The notes below the pieces were generated by a model. The model saw only the letters and a list, made by a program, of their open reading frames with translations, ran no database searches and was not told where the DNA came from. Below, piece after piece: positions 7,540 to 14,573 of a DNA stretch of 34,274 bases (positions within the stretch are counted from its first letter, which is position 1; the number at the start of each line of letters is the position of its first letter). The translations under genes were made by a program, and so were the position numbers. This DNA is from Microcaldota archaeon (GTDB lineage: Archaea > Micrarchaeota > Micrarchaeia > Micrarchaeales > CABMGC01): positions 1 through 34,274 of the forward strand of contig JAJZLN010000002.1 in assembly GCA_021803425.1 (NCBI GenBank), written 5' to 3'.

Positions 7540-8086
7540 AATTGTTAGGCTGGTTGCATATCTAGATAAGCTTGGCATTAAAAAGTTAGATATAGAAAAA
7601 AACTATAATGATAGGGTTGTAGCACAAAAAGTAGCTTATCTCATGTGGAGTTTAATTGGCAGTCCAATAACGGCGGATTTTAAATTTAATATTAAAGGTC
7701 CATATTCACACGATTTGACTGTAGGTTACTTTTCACACAAAAGAGAGTTTCAAACAGAATCAGACTATAGGCTAAACGAAAAGGAAGTGGCATGGATAAA
7801 CAAGATAAAGAATGTGATGAAAGACTCACTTGATGCAGATACCCTAGAAATAGTTGCTAGTTTGCTCTTTCTATTAAAAAGGACAGGCAGCTATGAGGAG
7901 GCCGAAAAGGAGCTTCATGTAAGAAAACCTCATCTTTCTACAGAAGCAATATGGCAAGGGAGCAATATTCTAAAGACATTACTTTTGGATGAGAAAGACA
8001 GGGATGCACAGATGAACTCGATAAATACGGAAATGGAGTTGCTTGATGCAGTGTCAGATGCTGAACTGAATAAATTTGCCCAATAA
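7520..8086 (+). CDS. Panacea/YwgA-like protein, probable antitoxin
   Basis: About 188 residues from ATG 7520; an in-frame TTG at 7502 is a weaker alternative. It overlaps the regulator gene, which ends at 7539. The helical stretch RVVAQKVAYLMWSLIGSP and the later FKFNIKGPYSHDL resemble the core of the Panacea (SocA/DUF4065) and YwgA phage-associated families, in which a KxxYL helix is followed by a GPxS-L motif. Panacea domains are known as antitoxin domains that pair with many unrelated toxins. The C-terminal half is mostly charged helix (KELHVRKPHLSTEA and on). Only 8 bases separate it from the MazF-like gene, so it is the best candidate to neutralise that toxin. The family assignment is by recognised pattern, not by search. 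Confidence 0.6.
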   Translation: MEIKKDEIVRLVAYLDKLGIKKLDIEKNYNDRVVAQKVAYLMWSLIGSPITADFKFNIKGPYSHDLTVGYFSHKREFQTESDYRLNEKEVAWINKIKNVMKDSLDADTLEIVASLLFLLKRTGSYEEAEKELHVRKPHLSTEAIWQGSNILKTLLLDEKDRDAQMNSINTEMELLDAVSDAELNKFAQ

Positions 8087-8094
8087 CTGATAAA

Positions 8095-8424
8095 ATGGAC
8101 GAGTATGGCATTTACTATGCTGATCTTAATCCACCTACGGGTCATGAGCAGGGTGGGATACGACCAGTAATAGTAATTAAATCTATCTCAGAATTAGATT
8201 TATGTGTTATTGTTCCTCTTACAACTGTTCTCAAACACATAAATTTACCATACACCATGCAAATTAATAAGACAGATTCAACGAATCTCAAAAGCGACAG
8301 CATTGCATTAATTTTTCATATAAGAACAATATCATCAAAAAGAATAAAAGAAAAAATAGGTAAAATAGATGAATATCAAATGAACAAGATCAAAGCAACA
8401 ATAAAGGCCATATTATCAATGTAA
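8095..8424 (+). CDS. MazF/PemK-family endoribonuclease toxin
   Basis: 109 residues of the MazF fold. The N-terminus IYYADLNPPTGHEQGGIRPV matches the diagnostic DLxPxxGxExxGxRPxxVI segment, whose Arg is catalytic in MazF. It continues with the VIVPLTT strand and the conserved C-terminal segment SIALIFHIRTISSKRI, containing the Arg-Thr-Ile-Ser stretch (usually D-Q-x-R-x-I/V-D), and the ending KIDEYQMNKIKATIKAIL. MazF enzymes cut mRNA or tRNA at short sequences and stop growth. Normal MazE-type (AbrB-like) antitoxin is absent; the upstream Panacea-like gene takes its place. It converges, 4 bases apart, with the remnant on the other strand. Confidence 0.9.
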   Translation: MDEYGIYYADLNPPTGHEQGGIRPVIVIKSISELDLCVIVPLTTVLKHINLPYTMQINKTDSTNLKSDSIALIFHIRTISSKRIKEKIGKIDEYQMNKIKATIKAILSM

Positions 8425-8428
8425 TAAA

Positions 8429-8713
8429 TTATATCACACTATATTCATAAATATCGTCTACTTCTACCTTGATATTTTCTATAACTAACGGATTATTACA
8501 GACCCAAGCCGTTTCAATTCCATGTAACTTAAATTTTCTAGAGTTATCTCTAATAGAATCCTCCCTTGCGGAAGTCTGGGCCTCATAGCCCTTCACACCT
8601 CCTTTGTTCCATAAATATTTTTTCTTTTCATGCACAGGCCATGCTACGAGATCAGGCGAATGTTTTATACTAGCTTGTTCCAGTCCTGATCCATGGTAAA
8701 ATAATGTAAGCAA
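8429..8713 (-). pseudogene. nuclease-like gene remnant beside tRNA-Gly
   Basis: Open frame after the 3' end of tRNA-Gly. The upstream part of the open frame only translates the tRNA itself and is not protein. From about 8713 (TTG) the text looks like real protein: HSPDLVAWPV, then GVKGYEAQTSAREDSIRDNS and KFKLHGIETAWVCNN. The D ... E-x-Q ... N-x-x-K order recalls PD-(D/E)XK-type nuclease cores, but this is a weak pattern match. No ATG start or ribosome site is seen, so it is read as the 3' fragment of a gene cut off at the tRNA. A short functional gene with a TTG start is the alternative. Confidence 0.4.
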
Positions 8714-8764
8714 AATATAGATTGGCGTGTCGCAGGAAACTCGCCTCAGTAGACAAGCGAAGAT

Positions 8765-8836
8765 GCGAGTGCCGGGATTTGAACCCGGGCCATTGACTTG
8801 GCAAGCCAAAGTCCTACCAGGCTAGACTACACTCGC
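8765..8836 (-). tRNA. tRNA-Gly, anticodon GCC
   Basis: 72 bases fold into a full cloverleaf: acceptor GCGAGTG / CACTCGC, D stem GTCT / GGAC, anticodon stem TTGGC / GTCAA with loop TTGCCAA, and T stem CCGGG / CCCGG with loop TTCAAAT. The anticodon GCC reads GGC and GGU. No intron; CCA is not encoded. A promoter GGTATAAATTA lies at 8862-8872 on the same strand, about 27-30 bases upstream. Its 3' end faces the accessory island, as is usual where elements insert at tRNA genes. Confidence 0.97.
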
Positions 8837-8861
8837 AACTTGAAAATATAATTACTCTCCC

Positions 8862-8872
8862 TAATTTATACC
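8862..8872 (-). promoter_or_regulatory. TATA box and BRE of tRNA-Gly
   Basis: GGTATAAATTA on the minus strand preceded by GGAAA (BRE-like), placing the start at about 8840, just before the tRNA. Confidence 0.6.
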
Positions 8873-8901
8873 TTTCCTATCTTTAAAACGTCACAGAGTT
8901 G

Positions 8902-10671
8902 TCAAGTTGGCTGTTTGCTTGGCGGTCTGAATCCGATAGGCCTCTTTTCATCGCGTTTCAAGAATTTGTATTCGTTTATATCTTCAGATGTAAGTGGCTT
9001 TATCTTACCCAACGCATATTTGAAATCTTCATCACATACGGAGTTCCTTTTATTTCTCAAAGCGTTCATTCCAGCTTCTCTGCATACATTCTCTATCTCA
9101 GAACCGCTATATCTCTCTGTACGCCTTGCAAGTTCATTAAGGTCAACATTCTTATCCAAAGGCATATGCAATGCATGTACTTTAAATATAGACAATCTAG
9201 AAGCTTCGTCAGGCATTGGTATTTCTATAATCCTGTCGAATCTTCCGGGCCTTAACAAAGCATTATCAAGAAGGTCAGGTCTGTTTGTTGCACCTATCAC
9301 TACCACATTCTTCAGCTCTTCAATTCCGTCCAATTCCATAAGGAATGTATTAAGTACATTCTCTCTCACTCCTGCATCAGAAGTGTTTCCAGTCCTTACT
9401 TTTCCTATTGCATCTATTTCATCAATGAATATGATGCTAGGTGCAGCTGCTCTAGCGTCTTTAAATATTTTTCTAGTTCTAGCTTCACTTTCTCCTACCC
9501 ATTTATTGAAAAGTTCAGTTGCTTTTACATACATGAAATTTGCATGTGTTTCGGTTGCTACTGCTTTTGCAAGAAGGGTCTTTCCGGTTCCGGGAGGCCC
9601 GTATAATATCACTCCTTTTATGGGTCTGATCCCAAATCTCTTGAAAGCATTCGGATTCTTCAGTGGCAGTTCTACTGCCTCTTTAAGTTCTTCCTTTACT
9701 GTTTCAAGTCCGCCTACAGAGCTCCATTTTACTTTAGGAACTGCAACTGCCAAATCATTCATTACGCTTGGCTTGACCTTTTCAAGCGCCAATAACATGT
9801 GTTCATTGCTTACTGCATGCAATGACTTGTCATTGTCTATAATGGTGTCGTTGATTTTGTAAGTATCGCTATTTCTGCTTTTCGATATCGATTTGTTTAG
9901 CTGAGATTCAATAGCCATGAATAACGCTGTGTTTACCAATTCCTTGAGGTCCCTTCCAGTATAGCTTTCAGTCATTTCCGCAATTTTATTAATATTCAGT
10001 TTCGGATCAACATTAATGTCTTTTAGTAAGATATTAAGTATTTTCATACGCGCTTTTTTATCCGGAGCCCTTATTTCTATTGCATGCTCAAATCTACCTG
10101 CAGTTTTCAGATCAGCGCTTACGTCATCGATGTTTCTTGCTATTCCTATCAGCATCGCTCCGTTGTAACGTTTTCTAGAGTTTTCCATAAGCTCGCCCAG
10201 ATATTTGGATGCCGATTCGTTGTGCATTAATGCGTCTATATTGTCTATTATTATAACCGAATTTGGCCTTTCACTAGCTTTTGAGAATATCATACTTAAA
10301 TTTTTTTCAGTAACTCCATACACAGGGTGAAATATATCATTTCCATTCACGTACACTACCTCATTTCCGTTTTTTATGAAATTCTTTTCGACTGCTTCTG
10401 CCAAAAGCGTCTTTCCGGTTCCGGCAGGTCCGTGAATTAATACGCCATTCGGACGTTCCTGGCCCGTTTTATCAAAGAAGTCTGCATGATTTGCAGGTAT
10501 ATAAGTGAATTTCAGGAGCTCCCTTATCGCATAGTCAAGCCCGCCGACATCGCTGAAATCTAATAAAGTGGGGGTTTTTTTGGCTGGATTTGCATTTGTC
10601 TGGGTGGCTTTGGTCTGGCTCATAGTATCCTTTTTCACCAACGCCTTTAATTCCGGTTTTGGATCAACCAT
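8902..10671 (-). CDS. CDC48-family double AAA+ ATPase lacking the N domain
   Basis: 589 residues with two AAA+ modules. D1: Walker A GPAGTGKT (81-88), Walker B IIIDN (140-144), AGRF near 191-194. D2: Walker A GPPGTGKT (358-365), pore loop KWVGESE (390-396), Walker B IFIDE (414-418), sensor GATNRP and RPGR arginine finger (474-477). D2 is canonical CDC48/VAT/PAN-like. In D1 the catalytic Walker B Glu is Asn144 and the pore-loop and sensor motifs are altered, so D1 probably binds but does not hydrolyse ATP. The double-psi-barrel N domain of VAT/Cdc48 (about 180 residues) is missing, replaced by a charged 35-residue leader. Likely a hexameric protein-remodelling ATPase that feeds a protease or unfolds complexes. 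It could instead be a specialised paralogue of a full-length Cdc48 elsewhere. ATG 10671 chosen; M17 is an alternative. Confidence 0.9.
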   Translation of the reverse strand: MVDPKPELKALVKKDTMSQTKATQTNANPAKKTPTLLDFSDVGGLDYAIRELLKFTYIPANHADFFDKTGQERPNGVLIHGPAGTGKTLLAEAVEKNFIKNGNEVVYVNGNDIFHPVYGVTEKNLSMIFSKASERPNSVIIIDNIDALMHNESASKYLGELMENSRKRYNGAMLIGIARNIDDVSADLKTAGRFEHAIEIRAPDKKARMKILNILLKDINVDPKLNINKIAEMTESYTGRDLKELVNTALFMAIESQLNKSISKSRNSDTYKINDTIIDNDKSLHAVSNEHMLLALEKVKPSVMNDLAVAVPKVKWSSVGGLETVKEELKEAVELPLKNPNAFKRFGIRPIKGVILYGPPGTGKTLLAKAVATETHANFMYVKATELFNKWVGESEARTRKIFKDARAAAPSIIFIDEIDAIGKVRTGNTSDAGVRENVLNTFLMELDGIEELKNVVVIGATNRPDLLDNALLRPGRFDRIIEIPMPDEASRLSIFKVHALHMPLDKNVDLNELARRTERYSGSEIENVCREAGMNALRNKRNSVCDEDFKYALGKIKPLTSEDINEYKFLKRDEKRPIGFRPPSKQPT

Positions 10672-10843
10672 CTTCTTACCATGTTTCTTTGGAAATTGTT
10701 TGAGAATGCTTTTAAAGTTTGTCTACTAAATCGCGGAAATGCGCCAAATGCAACTACAGACCTTTTCAAAATTTAATTATAATTTTCAGAACTTAATCAG
10801 CACTATTTTAATGCTTCATATGCCTATAAATAGTGGTGAATCC

Positions 10844-11008
10844 ATGCCTATGGTGAAATGTATGTCATGCGGCGCGAGCCTCGACGGCCCGGCATTTTAT
10901 TGTGACGGATGTGGAAATTACCTGTGCAGGAATTGTGGCGTACCTGCTGAGGATGAAAAATACAACTGCCCAAATTGTACCGGAGAGCTTAGCCAAGTGT
11001 CGTTTTGA
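10844..11008 (+). CDS. small zinc-ribbon protein with four CxxC knuckles
   Basis: 54 residues from ATG 10844, which has GGTGA five bases upstream. An open frame extends back to 10739, but that part is AT-rich and contains the promoter (CCTATAAATA at 10823-10832), so it is probably not translated. Four CxxC pairs follow one another: CMSC, CDGC, CRNC and CPNC, enough for two zinc sites. The spacing resembles the archaeal COG2888 zinc-ribbon family, thought to bind RNA in translation, but the match is by cysteine pattern only. Divergent from the AAA+ gene and upstream of the Hef-type helicase. Confidence 0.75.
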   Translation: MPMVKCMSCGASLDGPAFYCDGCGNYLCRNCGVPAEDEKYNCPNCTGELSQVSF

Positions 11009-11074
11009 GGCGCTCTTTTATTGCAATCAGTTCATTTTTATTTATAGTGGTTTTACATAATTGCAGTGACGATA

Positions 11075-12625
11075 ATGGCAGTAGACCAAAGATGGGGCGC
11101 GTTGGGCAGTGCATTCAATATTCTTAATCTGGACGGAATAGAATTCCGGCACTATCAAATGAATATAATAAATTCCATTGAGAGGCATGGAAATACGCTT
11201 GTAGTGCTTCCTACTGGATTAGGAAAGACATTCATAGGAGCGGCCATAATCTCAAAAGCTCTCGCCGCCGGAGGCAAAGCGATGATGCTCGCTCCAACAA
11301 AACCCCTGTCTGAACAGCATTATTCGGTGCTTGAAAAGCTCCTTAATTTGCCAAAAGAACAGCTGGTGCTGCTTACCGGGTCGATAGGAAGGGACAAACG
11401 TACCGACGCGTCGATAAATGCAAGGGTCATAATAGCGACTCCCCAGACAATTTCCAATGATCTAAAGAGCGGATCATTTTCCATGGACGGTTTCCATTCC
11501 ATAGTTTTTGACGAATGCCACAGGGCGGTGGGAAAATACGCCTATACTTACATAGCAAACGAATGCGCGTTGAGGGATATACTTATAGTAGGTTTAACTG
11601 CCTCTCCAGGAAGCAAGAAGGAGAAGATAAATGCTCTTGTAAATGCCCTTAATGTAAAGCACATTGAGATGCGGGTTTCAACAGATAGCGATGTAATGCA
11701 GTATGTCATGCCAAAATATGTACATATAGTGAATGTAGAGCTCAGCGATAGGATAAATAGTATATATTCTCTTATTAAGCCGGAAATGGAGTCCAGCGTA
11801 AGGGCTCTTAACAGCATGGGTTTTTTAAGGTTCAAAAATTTCGAATACATACCGAAAGGCAGGCTGATAGACTTAGGAAATCAGATAAGCAAGATCCAGG
11901 CAACCAATTATAGGATGGGTGCGATGTATTCCTATTCCAAGCTCATCAATCTGGTTCATGCATCGGATCTTCTCCTGAGCGAGGGTATTTATCCATTTTC
12001 ATCATACGTGGAATCGCTATATGCCAAGGATAAAAAAAGCAGGAGCATAGAGTCACTGCTCAAGTCACCGAGATTCGTAAGCGCCAGGGAATCTTCATTG
12101 CAGGCGCTGAAAAATCACGAAGAGCATCCAAAGGTGATTGCCTTGCTCAATATATTGCATAAATATAGTGGCAGGAAGGCGATGGTATTTGCGCAGTACA
12201 GATCTGCGGTAAGGATGCTTGTAGATGTAATAAATGGCAACGGAATGAAATCAATGCCATTTGTAGGTAAGAAAGATGGCGTAACGCAAGCACAGCAGAA
12301 ACAGGTAATCCAGGACTTCAGGGATGGCAAATTCGATGTGCTTGTTTCAAGTTCAATAGGCGAGGAGGGCATTGACATACCTGGGGTTGATGTAGTCATA
12401 TTCTATGAACCAATTCCTAACGAGATAAGAAATATACAGAGGAAGGGAAGGACAGGCAGGTTCGCACAAGGGGATGTATATATATTGGTAGCAAGAGGCA
12501 CTAAGGACCAGATATACTTGAAGATATCCGAACAGAGGGAAATGAAGATGTATTATCTTATAAAAACGATTAATGAGAAACTAAATTCAGTTTCGCAAAA
12601 CCCGCATCAGTCTACACTTGTCTAG
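11075..12625 (+). CDS. Hef/FANCM-type superfamily 2 DNA helicase, helicase half only
   Basis: 516 residues from ATG 11075; a GTG at 11066 is possible, but the TATA near 11037-11047 favours the ATG. Motifs: Q-like FRHYQ, Walker A PTGLGKT (about 46-52), APTKPL (Ia), ATPQT (Ib), DECH (about 146-149), LTASPG (III), a helical insertion of about 100 residues (the Hef/FANCM thumb), and IQRKGRTGR (VI). Archaeal Hef unwinds stalled forks and normally continues with an XPF nuclease and HhH domains (about 750 residues in total). This one stops after motif VI with a 50-residue tail, so the nuclease is absent or coded elsewhere. Role inferred: replication-fork repair. Confidence 0.92.
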   Translation: MAVDQRWGALGSAFNILNLDGIEFRHYQMNIINSIERHGNTLVVLPTGLGKTFIGAAIISKALAAGGKAMMLAPTKPLSEQHYSVLEKLLNLPKEQLVLLTGSIGRDKRTDASINARVIIATPQTISNDLKSGSFSMDGFHSIVFDECHRAVGKYAYTYIANECALRDILIVGLTASPGSKKEKINALVNALNVKHIEMRVSTDSDVMQYVMPKYVHIVNVELSDRINSIYSLIKPEMESSVRALNSMGFLRFKNFEYIPKGRLIDLGNQISKIQATNYRMGAMYSYSKLINLVHASDLLLSEGIYPFSSYVESLYAKDKKSRSIESLLKSPRFVSARESSLQALKNHEEHPKVIALLNILHKYSGRKAMVFAQYRSAVRMLVDVINGNGMKSMPFVGKKDGVTQAQQKQVIQDFRDGKFDVLVSSSIGEEGIDIPGVDVVIFYEPIPNEIRNIQRKGRTGRFAQGDVYILVARGTKDQIYLKISEQREMKMYYLIKTINEKLNSVSQNPHQSTLV

Positions 12626-12693
12626 GTTGCATTTCAACATAAAAATATATCAAAAGCGAATAATGGAATCTTTACTGATGTTGATAGAAAAGG

Positions 12694-12701
12694 TTTAAAT
12701 A
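12694..12701 (+). promoter_or_regulatory. TATA box of the small coiled-coil gene
   Basis: TTTAAATA preceded by GAAAAGG (BRE-like), about 36 bases ahead of ATG 12734; transcript start expected near 12724. Confidence 0.5.
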
Positions 12702-12733
12702 TCTAGAAAATAAAATTCTATTGGGGGTTGGGA

Positions 12734-12964
12734 ATGGACAAAAGATCATTATCTAGGTGCACCGTGGAGAAGGATTTGGGGAGAATTCTGGAAGCGGTAA
12801 ATGGTTTGGAGGAGTTTGCATTGGTCTTCCCTGATTTTAGGGATGACATAGTGGAACTGATGGAGAAGCGCTCCAAAGAGATAAATGAGCGCATTAAGAC
12901 CATAGAAGATGCAAAGAGCAGAATAGCCGCAATAGGCATGCTTGAGATACTCCACAACAAATAA
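12734..12964 (+). CDS. small helical hypothetical protein
   Basis: 76 residues from ATG 12734, with TTG at 12728 as an alternative. The sequence is charged and helical: RILEAVNGLEEFALVFPDF, then DIVELMEKRSKEINERIKTIEDAKS in heptad-like spacing, suggesting a short coiled coil or helical hairpin. No known motif. Support comes from a good TATA/BRE, a G-rich stretch (TTGGGGGTTGGG) at a ribosome-site distance, and regular third-position use. The opposite strand is also open here but reads as a hydrophobic mirror. Function not recognised. Confidence 0.6.
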   Translation: MDKRSLSRCTVEKDLGRILEAVNGLEEFALVFPDFRDDIVELMEKRSKEINERIKTIEDAKSRIAAIGMLEILHNK

Positions 12965-13004
12965 ATCGGAACCAATGACATCCTTTTTGCCGGATTGCTT
13001 TAAG

Positions 13005-13241
13005 TCAGCTTTCAGTATCCAGAATCTCAAGCATCTGTCCCTGGCCAAGTCCAGTCGGAAATTCATCAAATTTTACTATCACAAAAGGGTCGTCCACCTC
13101 ATTTATCACTCCAGGCCACACTTTGTCTGATTTATCAACATACTGCACCTTCTTTCCGATCAGCGAATTCAAGTCTACGTCCTCGTTCGGCGTTGCAGAT
13201 AGATGGTCTTTGTCCATGGACGTCACTATAGCATATATCAT
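13005..13241 (-). CDS. small beta-rich hypothetical protein
   Basis: About 78 residues from ATG 13241; GTG 13250 (five bases after GGAG) and TTG 13271 are in-frame alternatives. A TATA-like run near 13275-13283 gives a start near 13252, so 13250 or 13241 is likeliest. It reads MIYAIVTSMDKDHLSA, then SLIGKKVQYVDKSDKVWPGV and DPFVIVKFDEFPTGLGQGQM: alternating hydrophobic strands with conserved-looking Gly/Pro turns, like a small SH3- or KOW-type beta barrel. The family is not recognised. Convergent with the 12734 gene. Confidence 0.6.
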   Translation of the reverse strand: MIYAIVTSMDKDHLSATPNEDVDLNSLIGKKVQYVDKSDKVWPGVINEVDDPFVIVKFDEFPTGLGQGQMLEILDTES

Positions 13242-13349
13242 GTTTATCACAACAACTCCTTTTGGTGACAAAAGAATAAATAACTTCCCGAAGAATATCT
13301 AATCTAATTCCGTAAGCCATCAAATTCAGGTTGCAAAATTTGTGATGTC

Positions 13350-14168
13350 GTGAACAAAAAAAGTATTTATTTTATTGTAATAATATTAGCAGCATTAATA
13401 TTCGCCTTCTTGATTTATTCGCAAGTTATAAACTCTAATCCCAATTCAGGCACCAAGACCCTTTCGGGACAAATGCAGTCGTACATAAATGCTCCGGTGC
13501 CTCAGTCTCTGATCAATGAGCTTAACGTACCTTCGTCCGTGAGTAATAAGATAGGAATAGGCGCTGTTTCTAATCCCCCTAAAAAAATAAATGCCACTCC
13601 GCTTATGGGCAACGGGCTTCCCGAAATTCTATACGTAGGCGCCGACTACTGCCCTTACTGCGCGGTTACCAGATGGGGCATGATAATAGCTCTGATGAGG
13701 TTCGGCACATTCTCAAATTTGCATTACATGCTCTCAAACAGCAGTGATGTTTATCCCAATACCCCAACATTCACATTCTATAACTCTACCTATTCAAGCA
13801 ACGTAATAGATTTCGTTGCCGTTGAGACGCAACAAAACAATTACAAGCCCCTTCAGCAGCTTACCGCTCAGCAGCAGGCCTTGTTTTCAGCATACGATCC
13901 AAGCGGAGGGATTCCATTCGTAGATTTTGGTAATGTTTCAATACAACTTGGCGCACCAACACTTCCATCGCTTATTGATGGTTATGCCTGGGATCCAATT
14001 GCAGCAAATCTTACCAATCCCAGCTCTGCATTTTCTCAGGCAATTGTAGGCACCGCCGATGTATATACTGCCGAGATTTGCCTTGCAACAAACTTTACTC
14101 CTTCAAGCGTATGCTCACAAGGCTATATATCCTCAATCTTGAACAGCCTGGGCCAAAAGGGTGCATAA
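13350..14168 (+). CDS. DUF929-type membrane-anchored thioredoxin-like protein
   Basis: 272 residues, GTG start. An N-terminal membrane anchor (about 5-24, [20 protein letters not shown]) is followed by a low-complexity linker and a domain with [20 protein letters not shown], whose CPYC (101-104) is a thioredoxin/DsbA-type redox pair. This arrangement and the [12 protein letters not shown] wording fit the archaeal DUF929 family. A second Cys pair near the C-terminus ([13 protein letters not shown]) may form a structural disulfide. The anchor puts the redox domain outside the cell. The next gene, one base-step away (TAA directly followed by TTG), is VKOR, which would reoxidise it: together a disulfide-forming system for surface proteins. 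Confidence 0.85.
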   Translation: MNKKSIYFIVIILAALIFAFLIYSQVINSNPNSGTKTLSGQMQSYINAPVPQSLINELNVPSSVSNKIGIGAVSNPPKKINATPLMGNGLPEILYVGADYCPYCAVTRWGMIIALMRFGTFSNLHYMLSNSSDVYPNTPTFTFYNSTYSSNVIDFVAVETQQNNYKPLQQLTAQQQALFSAYDPSGGIPFVDFGNVSIQLGAPTLPSLIDGYAWDPIAANLTNPSSAFSQAIVGTADVYTAEICLATNFTPSSVCSQGYISSILNSLGQKGA

Positions 14169-14573
14169 TTGCAGGTTAGTATAAAGAAGATTGCTTTTGC
14201 AATAGCGATCATTGGACTTATCACCAGTACATACATAGAGGTCGTGAGGCTAACCAGCATTCAGATTGCATGCCCTGAAAATTCGCTTATAAACTGCAAT
14301 GATGTTCTCAACAGCAAGTATTCCACGATATTCGGGGTTCCCAACTCATTGCTTGGCATAATATTTTTCCTGCTTGAGGTAATTGTGATATCCAAATACT
14401 TCGGCAAGGACCAGATGCTAATACTCAACTGTATAGGCATAACATTTGTAGCTTACTATATATTTACTGAGTATCTCCTTGGTCGCATATGCGAATACTG
14501 TACAATAGTTCACGCCTCGGTAATACTATTGCTTGCAATATCAATAATTAAGTACGGAAAGCCTACTTCCTGA
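14169..14573 (+). CDS. vitamin K epoxide reductase family protein (VKOR)
   Basis: 134 residues, four predicted membrane helices (about 6-25, 58-76, 84-103, 113-129). The catalytic signature is complete: Cys35 and Cys43 in the outer loop (ACPENSLINC), the GVPNS motif with its conserved Ser, and CEYC (108-111), the quinone-side redox pair. Bacterial and archaeal VKOR homologues pass electrons from a DsbA-like partner to quinone, replacing DsbB. TTG start follows the DUF929 stop at once, with GGGTG upstream, so the pair is co-transcribed. It overlaps the 3' end of the convergent glycosyltransferase by 11 bases. Confidence 0.93.
   Translation: MQVSIKKIAFAIAIIGLITSTYIEVVRLTSIQIACPENSLINCNDVLNSKYSTIFGVPNSLLGIIFFLLEVIVISKYFGKDQMLILNCIGITFVAYYIFTEYLLGRICEYCTIVHASVILLLAISIIKYGKPTS

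Noticed and set aside
8714-8809. Upstream part of the minus-strand open frame in the nuclease-like remnant
   Set aside because: It translates the tRNA-Gly gene itself and the spacer next to it.
10739-10843. N-terminal extension of the zinc-ribbon frame
   Set aside because: Contains the promoter and has no protein-like pattern; the ATG at 10844 has a ribosome site.
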